Source: an uncultured Bacillota bacterium (GTDB taxonomy: Bacteria > Bacillota > Clostridia > Peptostreptococcales > Anaerovoracaceae). Taken from it: a stretch of 7,001 bases of DNA. Location of the stretch: NCBI GenBank assembly GCA_946410475.1, contig CAMKAM010000077.1, positions 1-7,001 on the forward strand, read 5' to 3'. The position numbers and the translations under genes are program-made. A model generated the notes under the pieces. That model was not told where the DNA came from. It saw only the letters and a program-made list of their open reading frames with translations, and made no database searches. Position 1 is the first letter of the stretch, and each line of letters begins with the position of its first letter. Below, one piece after another: positions 1 to 5,013 of this stretch.

Positions 1-812
1 TCATATGAATGGTGGAGCGGAAGCACCGAGAAGAACACATCCTGTCTCGGCTCTACATTGAACAGCGTCGGCGCGACCATCAGGTCGGTGATCAGGTTCT
101 TGTGGCTGAGCATGACGCCCTTCGGATTGCCCGTCGTTCCCGATGTGAACAGGATCGCCGCCAGCGCCTCCGCGTCTATCTGAGCGTCGAGGAAGCCTCT
201 GTTTCCCTCCGCCATCAGTTTCCTGCCTTCTTCTATCATCTGTTTGTAGGACAGGACTCCGTCTTCTTCCGCTTCCGCGTCGAGGTCTATCAGTATCTCG
301 ACCGGAGAAGCCGGATCAGCTTTCAGCTCTTTCATTATCTTTATGTGCTTATGCTTACAGAGGACGCATTTGACCTTGCCCCTCTCAGTAAGCGACCTTA
401 CCGATTCGTCGGAGAGTTCTTTGTCGAGCGGCACTACTACTCCCGTTCCGCAGATGACTGCCAGATACGAGATAGCCCACTGCGAGCAGTTGTCTCCCAT
501 GACCGATATCATCTCACCGCTGAGTCCGAGATCGACCAGCTTCGTACCCAGAGCGTTCACCATCTCATAGACTTCCTTGAACAGGATCGGCTCGTAGCCC
601 TTCTTCTTGTCGAACTTCTGATACATCAGGACTTCGTTGCCGTACAGTTCCTCAGAGCAGCTGGTCTCCATCATGTGACGCAGGTCCATGATCGGTCTGT
701 GCTGCTTGTGGCGGACATCCGGGTCCGGGCTGTTCAGGATCTGATCCCAGATGCTGTTCGCGAATGCCATATCACGTTCTTTGATCTTTGCGTATTCTTC
801 AGGCGTGTACAT
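1..812 (-). CDS. AMP-forming acyl-CoA synthetase (long-chain fatty acid-CoA ligase type), N-terminal 270 residues, cut by the window edge
   Basis: Catalyses ATP-dependent activation of a carboxylic acid to acyl-AMP and then acyl-CoA in the cytoplasm (family knowledge). I translated this frame by hand: it is open from an ATG at 812 to the left edge, giving 270 complete codons. The P-loop signature LFTSGTTGNPKGVMLSH lies at residues 221-237, and VLPLHHSYE at the very edge matches the A4-type region. Residues 79-135, including CGTGVVVPLDKEL, match the neighbour at 933-2678 closely, so the two are tandem paralogues. The start is supported by GAAGGGAG (819-826) six bases before the ATG. No terminator separates it from the upstream synthetase (120-bp gap), so co-transcription is likely. 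The C-terminal domain with the catalytic lysine lies outside the window. Chain-length or substrate preference cannot be read from this fragment; the fadD/long-chain assignment is by overall resemblance only. Confidence 0.93.
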   Translation of the reverse strand, partial: MYTPEEYAKIKERDMAFANSIWDQILNSPDPDVRHKQHRPIMDLRHMMETSCSEELYGNEVLMYQKFDKKKGYEPILFKEVYEMVNALGTKLVDLGLSGEMISVMGDNCSQWAISYLAVICGTGVVVPLDKELSDESVRSLTERGKVKCVLCKHKHIKIMKELKADPASPVEILIDLDAEAEEDGVLSYKQMIEEGRKLMAEGNRGFLDAQIDAEALAAILFTSGTTGNPKGVMLSHKNLITDLMVAPTLFNVEPRQDVFFSVLPLHHSY

Positions 813-932
813 TATCTGCTCCCTTCGTGCGTGTTGTGCGTTGCCTTCTGTGCTTTGGCTTTCCGTTCTTATTCTTCTTTCTCAGTCTACTTACTCTTTC
901 TGTCTATTTTCTTTTCTCTTTTTTCTTTCTGC
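813..932 (-). other. Strongly purine-rich intergenic mRNA segment between the two synthetase genes
   Basis: Between the upstream synthetase stop (933-935) and the downstream start (812) the minus strand is almost all A and G. Of the 92 bases at 841-932 on the plus strand, 78 are pyrimidines by my count. No T-tract hairpin and no convincing -35/-10 pair is visible. It therefore reads as an unstructured intercistronic linker in a two-gene transcript, with the Shine-Dalgarno of the downstream gene at its end. Confidence 0.6.
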
Positions 933-2678
933 TTACTCGCTCTTCTGCTCTGTCATATTCTCCGGGATGAATCTCTTGATCTTCCTCGTAGTCGTCTTCA
1001 CGAATTCAGTCTTCCTGATACCTATCCTCTTGACCCTCTTGTACGGAGGCATCCTGTCGTTGATGTCGTCTACGACTCTCTTGATGAAATCGTACATCTC
1101 GTCGTCATCGAGCTCTTTTCCCATATCCTGCTTGATCAGGACGTAGTTCGGGTAGATCTCGGCCTTGATGACTGTGTCTTCACCGCTGAACGATTCGTCT
1201 TCGTGGACGAATGCTTCTTCGATATAGTCGTTCTCCGTGAGTTCGAATTCGACCTCTTCGGGGAATACGTTCTTTCCGTTCTTTGTAACGATGACGCTCT
1301 TCTTGCGGCCTGTGATGTAGAGGAATCCGTCCTCATCTATCCTGCCGTAGTCGCCTGTGTAGAGCCAGCCGTCTTTGATCGCGTTCTTCGTTTCTTCCTC
1401 GTCGTCATAGTATCCGATCATGACCGACGGTCCCTTGCAGAGGATCTCTCCCATGCCGCTCTCGTCCGGCTCCAGGATCTTCAGCTCAGTTCCCGGCATC
1501 GCTCTTCCGGCAGAGTTCGCTCTGCTGTACCTGTCGCGGTTGACGGCGAGTATCGGAGCGTTCTCCGTCATGCCGTAGCCCTGGATCATCGGGAAGCCCA
1601 TGGCCTCGAAGTCTTCGATGACCTTCGGATTGACGGCAGCGCCGCCCGTGATGAAGAGCTTGATGTCTCCGCCGAGATTCTCGTGGACATCCTTGAACAT
1701 GCGCTTTACGACTGCGGGCCTGTTGTAGAGCTTGAGCTTCTTGGAAAGTTTGATTCCCCTCTGGAGCTTTTCAAGCTTGCCCTGCGACTTCGCCTGACGC
1801 ATGATCCTCTTGTGGATATTCTCGAACAGGAGCGGAACGCCCAGCATTACGTTCGCGTTCGACTCCTTGAGGTTGTTCGTGATGTGCTTGAGTCCTTCGC
1901 AGATCGCCAGCGTGCAGCCCTGCGAAATGCCCGTCATGATGTGACATGTCATCTCATAAGTATGGTGCATCGGCAGGACCGAAAGGCCCGTCATGCCCTT
2001 TACCTCGACATACTTCGACATGTTGTAGACGTTGGCGACGATGTTCCTGTGGCTGAGCATTACGCCCTTGGCCATGCCCGTCGTTCCCGATGTGAAGAGA
2101 AGCGAGCACATCGCCTCCGGGTCGACCTCGGCATCGATGAAGCTCCTGTCGCCCTCGTTCATCGCATTCTTTCCCTTGACGACGAGTTCGTGGCCCGAAA
2201 GCCTGTCCTCAGTGCTGTCGTCGGAGTCGAGCTCGATGAGTATCGGCTTTTCGCCTTCGATCAGGGGAAGAGCCTCGTCGATCTTCTTTCTGAGTTTCTT
2301 CGAGTGGGCGATGCAGCTTACTCCGGCTCTGTTGATGAGGTTCGCGACCTCGCTGGAGTGCAGCTCTCTGTCGATCGGCACGACGACTCCCGTGCCGTTG
2401 ACCGTCGCAAAGTAAGCGACTACCCATTCATAACTGTTCTCGCCTATTACGGCGATCTTCTTGTCTTTGAGTCCAAGCTCTATAAGAGCTGTTCCGGCGC
2501 CGTTGATATCCGTCAGAAGCTGCGAATATGTGATCGGCTTGTACGGTGATTTGTGGTCCGTCTTGACCATGAACGCAGCCCTGCTTCCGTAGAGTTCAGC
2601 GCTGGTCCTGACCATCTGTCTGAGATCTGTCAGCGGCAGTGGTTCGTAAAAACTGTCCTTGTATTTTTCCTTATTCAT
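933..2678 (-). CDS. AMP-forming acyl-CoA synthetase (long-chain fatty acid-CoA ligase type), complete
   Basis: Cytoplasmic adenylate-forming enzyme: acid + ATP gives acyl-AMP, then acyl-CoA. At 581 aa it is of normal size for the family. The motifs appear in order: P-loop LLFTSGTTGMAKGVMLSH (193-210), A4-like LPMHHTYE (235-242), A5 IQGYGMTE (365-372), A7 GWLYTGDYGRIDEDGF (437-452), A8/hinge region GRKKSVIVTKNGKN (457-470), and a C-terminal TTTRKIKRF (562-570) carrying the expected catalytic lysine at about K566. All core elements are intact, so it should be active. The start ATG (2676-2678) has AAGGG about 13 bases upstream across an AT-only spacer. This is rather long, but no better in-frame start exists. 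An extended -10 box at 2776-2784 gives it its own promoter. It is followed by a paralogue at 1-812. Sequence alone does not settle whether the substrate is a long-chain, medium-chain or aryl acid. Confidence 0.96.
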   Translation of the reverse strand: MNKEKYKDSFYEPLPLTDLRQMVRTSAELYGSRAAFMVKTDHKSPYKPITYSQLLTDINGAGTALIELGLKDKKIAVIGENSYEWVVAYFATVNGTGVVVPIDRELHSSEVANLINRAGVSCIAHSKKLRKKIDEALPLIEGEKPILIELDSDDSTEDRLSGHELVVKGKNAMNEGDRSFIDAEVDPEAMCSLLFTSGTTGMAKGVMLSHRNIVANVYNMSKYVEVKGMTGLSVLPMHHTYEMTCHIMTGISQGCTLAICEGLKHITNNLKESNANVMLGVPLLFENIHKRIMRQAKSQGKLEKLQRGIKLSKKLKLYNRPAVVKRMFKDVHENLGGDIKLFITGGAAVNPKVIEDFEAMGFPMIQGYGMTENAPILAVNRDRYSRANSAGRAMPGTELKILEPDESGMGEILCKGPSVMIGYYDDEEETKNAIKDGWLYTGDYGRIDEDGFLYITGRKKSVIVTKNGKNVFPEEVEFELTENDYIEEAFVHEDESFSGEDTVIKAEIYPNYVLIKQDMGKELDDDEMYDFIKRVVDDINDRMPPYKRVKRIGIRKTEFVKTTTRKIKRFIPENMTEQKSE

Positions 2679-2775
2679 TAAATATATATATCCCTTTCCT
2701 TCGTGTCTTTTTCCGGCCTGTCATACCGGGTTTCTGCGTAATGGGCCTAACGACCCATATTAAAGACATCATGGT

Positions 2776-2784
2776 ATTATATCA
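2776..2784 (-). promoter_or_regulatory. Extended -10 promoter for the acyl-CoA synthetase at 933-2678
   Basis: The minus strand reads TGATATAAT, a perfect consensus -10 hexamer (2776-2781) with the TG extension. The hexamer 17 bases upstream is poor (TATGCA), as often tolerated in extended -10 promoters. It falls inside the terminator hairpin of the upstream nitrilase. The predicted start of transcription near 2769 gives a leader of about 90 nt containing a small ATGGG/CCCAT inverted repeat (near 2742-2757). Confidence 0.6.
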
Positions 2785-2788
2785 CAAC

Positions 2789-2817
2789 AAAAGGCACCTG
2801 CATAGTGCAGATGCCTT
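2789..2817 (-). terminator. Rho-independent terminator of the nitrilase gene
   Basis: On the minus strand, GGCATCTGCA and TGCAGGTGCC form a 10-bp stem (one G-U wobble) around a CTA loop at 2793-2815. The stem extends by two A-T pairs and is followed by TTTTGTTG. It begins 62 bases after the nitrilase stop codon. The T-rich side is on the minus strand only. Confidence 0.85.
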
Positions 2818-2879
2818 GAAATTACTTGATTACTTTGCCTTGGACGGATGCAGGCTGCGCCTCAGGGCGTCAGTACGTT

Positions 2880-3857
2880 TTAGTCGTCGTCCTCGTCCCA
2901 GTCGTCATCGTCCCAATCATCATCATCGTAATCGTCGTTGATGTAGAGCTCGAGCAGATCGTCTCTAGTGTAGTGGCCTGTCGCGTCGAACTCCATCCTG
3001 CTTCTCGGGACTTCGTTCGGATCGAGGTCAGCATAGATGATCGTCTCTTTCTCCCAGACCGGCTCGTTCACATAGTGACCGAACGGGTCGACGATGCAGC
3101 TTCCTCCTGTCAGAGGAACGTCAGGCAGTTTGGCATATTCGTCCGGGCAGTGGAACCCTTCCGGATACATGTCCTTCGTCACATACGGATTCGCGTGGAA
3201 TACGTATACATGGCCTTCGACCGCGATGTGTTTGATAGTGTCATGCCACTCCTGGTTGTTGTTCGTGTTCGGCGCCAGGTAGAGCGCTACGCCTCTCTTG
3301 TAGAGCGCGACTCTTGCGAGCGGCATGTAGTTCTCCCAGCAGATAAGCGTTCCCATCTTGCCCCACTTCGTATCTGTGATCGGGAAGTGATATCTCGGAT
3401 CATGCCCGTCAGCCCAGATGAATCTCTCTGCTCCTGTCGGCTTGATCTTTCTGTGCTGAGCAACGAGCTCTCCTTCCGGCGAGAAGATCAGGTTCGTGCA
3501 GTAAAGCGAGCAGTGAACTGCGTCTCTTTCAGTGACGCCGATGCTTACATAAGCGCCTGCTTCCTTCGCCGCAGCGGCAAGCATCTCAGTCTCTTCGCCC
3601 GGCACTACTACCGAATTGTCATAGTATACTTTCCAGTCGTCGCGGCCGGCTTCGTCTCTCTGGCCGATCGTGAATCCGAACGTCAGTCCCAGCGGATAGC
3701 ACGGAATGAACGATTCCGGGAACACTATCAGCTCAGCGCCGTTCTCGCCTGCTTCCTTTATTAATTTCACACATTTTTCTGTCGTGGCTTTTTTGTCGAA
3801 CATAACAGGCGACGCCTGCACGATCGCAGCTCTGAGGCTACTTGCAAGATCTTTCAT
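2880..3857 (-). CDS. Nitrilase (branch-1, aliphatic nitrilase/cyanide dihydratase-like) with acidic C-terminal tail
   Basis: Hydrolyses a nitrile to carboxylic acid plus ammonia (EC 3.5.5.1-type) or possibly cyanide to formate and ammonia; cytoplasmic and usually oligomeric (family knowledge). The catalytic residues are visible: E48 in FPESF, K137 in HRKIKPT, and C173 in LICWENYMPLAR. The WENYMPL context is typical of true nitrilases rather than amidases or carbamoylases of the superfamily. E144 (PTGAERF) and the GHYTRDD stretch near the C-terminus also fit. At 325 aa the length is normal. The start ATG has AAGGGGTG eight or so bases upstream. The last 19 residues (from N307) hold 14 Asp, one Glu, one Tyr and two Trp, which is not a usual nitrilase ending. 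It has its own promoter (3985-4013) and terminator (2789-2817), so it is probably a single-gene transcript. The next genes downstream are acyl-CoA synthetases that could accept its acid product (inference). The actual nitrile substrate cannot be told. Confidence 0.95.
   Translation of the reverse strand: MKDLASSLRAAIVQASPVMFDKKATTEKCVKLIKEAGENGAELIVFPESFIPCYPLGLTFGFTIGQRDEAGRDDWKVYYDNSVVVPGEETEMLAAAAKEAGAYVSIGVTERDAVHCSLYCTNLIFSPEGELVAQHRKIKPTGAERFIWADGHDPRYHFPITDTKWGKMGTLICWENYMPLARVALYKRGVALYLAPNTNNNQEWHDTIKHIAVEGHVYVFHANPYVTKDMYPEGFHCPDEYAKLPDVPLTGGSCIVDPFGHYVNEPVWEKETIIYADLDPNEVPRSRMEFDATGHYTRDDLLELYINDDYDDDDWDDDDWDEDDD
2883..2930 (-). repeat. 15-bp tandem repeat coding DDDDW units at the nitrilase C-terminus
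   Basis: Three adjacent 15-bp units encode DDDDW, DDDDW and DEDDD right before the stop codon, preceded by DDY. Both GAT and GAC codons are used, so the units are not identical in DNA; the repeat is old or maintained at protein level. Confidence 0.75.
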
Positions 3858-3874
3858 GATTTCACACCCCTTCT

Positions 3875-3937
3875 TCCGGATCCTCTCCGGACACTATTCC
3901 AGATCATACTCCGGATGCATTTCCGGTTTTCTCCGGA
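3875..3937 (-). repeat. Phased array of TCCGGA palindromes in the nitrilase leader
   Basis: Six TCCGGA-like hexamers start at 3875, 3886, 3898 (TCCAGA), 3910, 3922 (TCCGGT) and 3932, with spacings of 11, 12, 12, 12 and 10. Four are perfect. They lie between the putative promoter and the Shine-Dalgarno of the nitrilase, so they are transcribed. As DNA they could be a set of sites on roughly one helical face. As RNA each unit can pair with any other, and the last one is directly next to the ribosome-binding site. The function is unknown. Confidence 0.65.
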
Positions 3938-3956
3938 TATCGTCGGCATTAAGCTT

Positions 3957-3974
3957 GCGGCTGTCCGCAGCCGC
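3957..3974 (-). other. Perfect GC-rich hairpin at the start of the nitrilase leader
   Basis: On the minus strand GCGGCTG and CAGCCGC form a perfect 7-bp stem around a CGGA loop. It lies about ten bases after the -10 box, so it would be at or close to the 5' end of the nitrilase mRNA. No T-tract follows on the minus strand, so it does not look like a terminator. A stabilising 5' stem or an operator are both possible. Confidence 0.55.
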
Positions 3975-4250
3975 TTACTCCTTGATTGTAATATTTTTTT
4001 CAACCAACCGCAATAGAATGTAGATGTGTTGGGATCCGGCTTCGGCCCGGAAACCACTTCGGCATCCGGCTTCGGGCTTCGGGCCTGGATTTTGGGTGTT
4101 TTTGATTTTTTTGAGCCGATTTTTCCAAATTGCTATTGGGGTTTCAGATAATATCTCTGCAATTAGCTCTGCACTCATGGAATCAGCTCCGACAGCCACT
4201 GTCAGTTGTCCCCAAGCTGCTCGGATCAGTAAATTATTACTAATTTCCAT
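3975..4250 (-). CDS. Doubtful small ORF between prepilin peptidase and nitrilase
   Basis: The frame runs from an ATG at 4250 for 91 codons; I do not recognise the product. The first half (about residues 1-51, with SAELIAEILSETPIAIW and a lysine-rich end) looks protein-like. The second half is translated from GC-rich repeats and from the nitrilase promoter, which argues against it. The ATG at 4250 has AGAGG directly abutting it, too close for a Shine-Dalgarno. A later ATG at 4178 has GGAG about ten bases upstream and would give 67 codons. It lies 50 bases after the prepilin peptidase stop with no terminator between. It may be a degraded gene or chance. Confidence 0.2.
   Translation of the reverse strand: MEISNNLLIRAAWGQLTVAVGADSMSAELIAEILSETPIAIWKNRLKKIKNTQNPGPKPEAGCRSGFRAEAGSQHIYILLRLVEKNITIKE
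3985..4013 (-). promoter_or_regulatory. Putative sigma-70-type promoter of the nitrilase
   Basis: Reading the minus strand: -35 TTGCGG (4008-4013), a 17-base spacer containing a run of seven A, then -10 TACAAT (3985-3990). The spacing is ideal and each box differs only moderately from consensus. The implied leader is about 120 nt, which contains the hairpin at 3957-3974 and the TCCGGA array. Confidence 0.55.
4034..4085. repeat. GC-rich direct repeats, ATCCGGCTTCGG x2 plus extra CTTCGG copies
   Basis: ATCCGGCTTCGG occurs at 4034-4045 and again at 4064-4075, 30 bases apart, with further CTTCGG at 4057 and 4077. GGCCCG (4044-4049) and CGGGCC (4080-4085) are complementary and could close a larger fold. 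On the plus strand T-rich sequence follows, but there is no plus-strand gene to terminate. The GC content differs sharply from the AT-rich flanks. It shares the TCCGG core with the array at 3875-3937. Confidence 0.5.
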
Positions 4251-4300
4251 CCTCTGGCACTTTCATCGCTGGTTAACATAATCCCGGAAATCACGCCGCC

Positions 4301-4810
4301 TTATGCTATTCCGATCAACACAATGATCGCTCCGGCTGCGATGAACGGGCCGAGCGGGAATGCCGAACTCGTTTTGAGTTTTCCAACAGCCAGTCCTGCC
4401 GCGGCAAAAGCTCCGGCAGCGACCATTGAGACCAACATCGCTTTCATCATCCCCGGCCAGCCGAGAAATGCTCCCGCCGAAAAGCAAAGAAGGATATCAC
4501 CTCCACCGAACACAGGCCCGCGACCGTGGCTGGATCCCGAATCTGGTCCTGAAGCGAATTTTGAAATGAGATTTGCAAATATCATGAGTCCAGGGACTAT
4601 CAATGCTCCTGCTGCGGCGCCAAGCACGACATCCGCCAACGCCGCATCCGCAAGCGCTATATCAACAACTAGCCTTAATATCGCGAGCAAAAGAAGACCG
4701 ATGCTCCATTTGTCGCTGATCTGCATCGTCCGTATGTCTTCGATCGCGGCCGCTGTCAGTATTACACCTGCGGTCAGATAGAGAAGGCTCTTTAAGATAA
4801 TGTATGTCAT
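4301..4810 (-). CDS. A24-family prepilin peptidase (short, TadV/CpaA-like)
   Basis: Membrane aspartyl protease that cleaves the leader peptide of type IV pilin-like proteins at the cytoplasmic face (family knowledge). The 169-aa product is nearly all hydrophobic segments. The two family aspartates are visible: D25 in IEDIRTMQISD and D105 in the FGGGDILL motif. The closing FPLGPFIAAGA matches the usual PFGPF-like end of the family. The N-terminal CxxC methyltransferase part found in full-length PilD/ComC enzymes is absent, as in short TadV/CpaA forms. I chose the ATG at 4808-4810, where a hydrophobic helix begins and GGGA lies seven bases upstream. The frame stays open 38 codons further up to a TTG at 4924, through the 15-bp repeat, so a 207-aa form with a highly charged N-terminal extension cannot be excluded. 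No pilin or secretion genes accompany it here. Confidence 0.88.
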   Translation of the reverse strand: MTYIILKSLLYLTAGVILTAAAIEDIRTMQISDKWSIGLLLLAILRLVVDIALADAALADVVLGAAAGALIVPGLMIFANLISKFASGPDSGSSHGRGPVFGGGDILLCFSAGAFLGWPGMMKAMLVSMVAAGAFAAAGLAVGKLKTSSAFPLGPFIAAGAIIVLIGIA

Positions 4811-4849
4811 CGTTAGTTCCCGCTTCTCGATGATCCTGCCTGCATCGGG

Positions 4850-4924
4850 ATCATGCTTTCTCAAATCACGCTTTTCCAGAACATGCTTCTTCAAGTCATG
4901 TATCTTCAAATCCAGCTTTTTCAA
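4850..4924 (-). repeat. Five 15-bp tandem repeats, in frame with the prepilin peptidase
   Basis: Five back-to-back diverged copies of about TTGAAGAAGCATGAT fill exactly 75 bases on the minus strand. They read in the same frame as the prepilin peptidase without stops and would encode LKKHD-like pentapeptides (forms include LKKLD, LKIHD, LEKRD and LRKHD). They are either a transcribed leader or a basic N-terminal extension of the protease starting at TTG 4924, which has no visible Shine-Dalgarno. Confidence 0.75.
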
Positions 4925-4929
4925 ACCAA

Positions 4930-4962
4930 AAGGCTATATGGTAAATTTTACCATATAGCCTT
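4930..4962 (-). terminator. 33-bp perfect inverted repeat: likely terminator of the TetR gene, possibly also an operator
   Basis: AAGGCTATATGGTAAA is followed after one base by its exact reverse complement, giving two 16-base arms. On the minus strand the stem is followed by TTTTGGTTTG, and it begins about 50 bases after the tetR stop, so it can work as a rho-independent terminator for that gene. The stem is AT-rich, with GGC/GCC only near the base, and the T-run is short. It also encloses a putative -10 box, so a protein-binding role is a real alternative. Confidence 0.55.
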
Positions 4963-4973
4963 GCGCTGTTCAA
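4945..4973 (-). promoter_or_regulatory. Putative promoter of the prepilin peptidase
   Basis: On the minus strand: -35 TTGAAC (4968-4973), a spacer of exactly 17 bases, and -10 TAAAAT (4945-4950). The -10 sits at the centre of the perfect inverted repeat at 4930-4962. The start of transcription would be near 4938, leaving a leader of about 128 nt that contains the 15-bp repeats. Confidence 0.4.
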
Positions 4974-5013
4974 TGTTCCGTCCTGTGTTCAACGCTCCAT
5001 TCGCCTCAGCTGA

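Noticed and set aside
9..2549. An 846-codon open frame on the plus strand
   Set aside because: It is the exact codon-for-codon complement of both synthetase genes and crosses the gap between them. It stays open because the real genes hardly use TTA, CTA or TCA codons. The product is rich in Arg, Leu, Val and Asp and shows no recognisable domain.
2826..3764. A 312-codon plus-strand open frame opposite the nitrilase
   Set aside because: It has the same codon-aligned antisense register as the nitrilase gene, whose triad and motifs are complete. The start region runs through the terminator flank.
3875..4085. CRISPR-like array from the TCCGG repeats
   Set aside because: The repeat units are only 6-12 bases and the spacings 10-12 or 30 bases; there are no cas genes and no spacer-like sequence.
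4034..4110. GC-rich fold followed by T-runs, a possible plus-strand terminator
   Set aside because: No plus-strand gene ends upstream of it, and the stem (GGCCCG/CGGGCC around a 30-base interior) is loose. I list the repeats instead.
4323..4781. A 152-codon plus-strand open frame opposite the prepilin peptidase
   Set aside because: The minus strand carries both catalytic aspartate motifs and the family end motif. The plus frame has an Ala/Pro/Ser-rich product with no known features.
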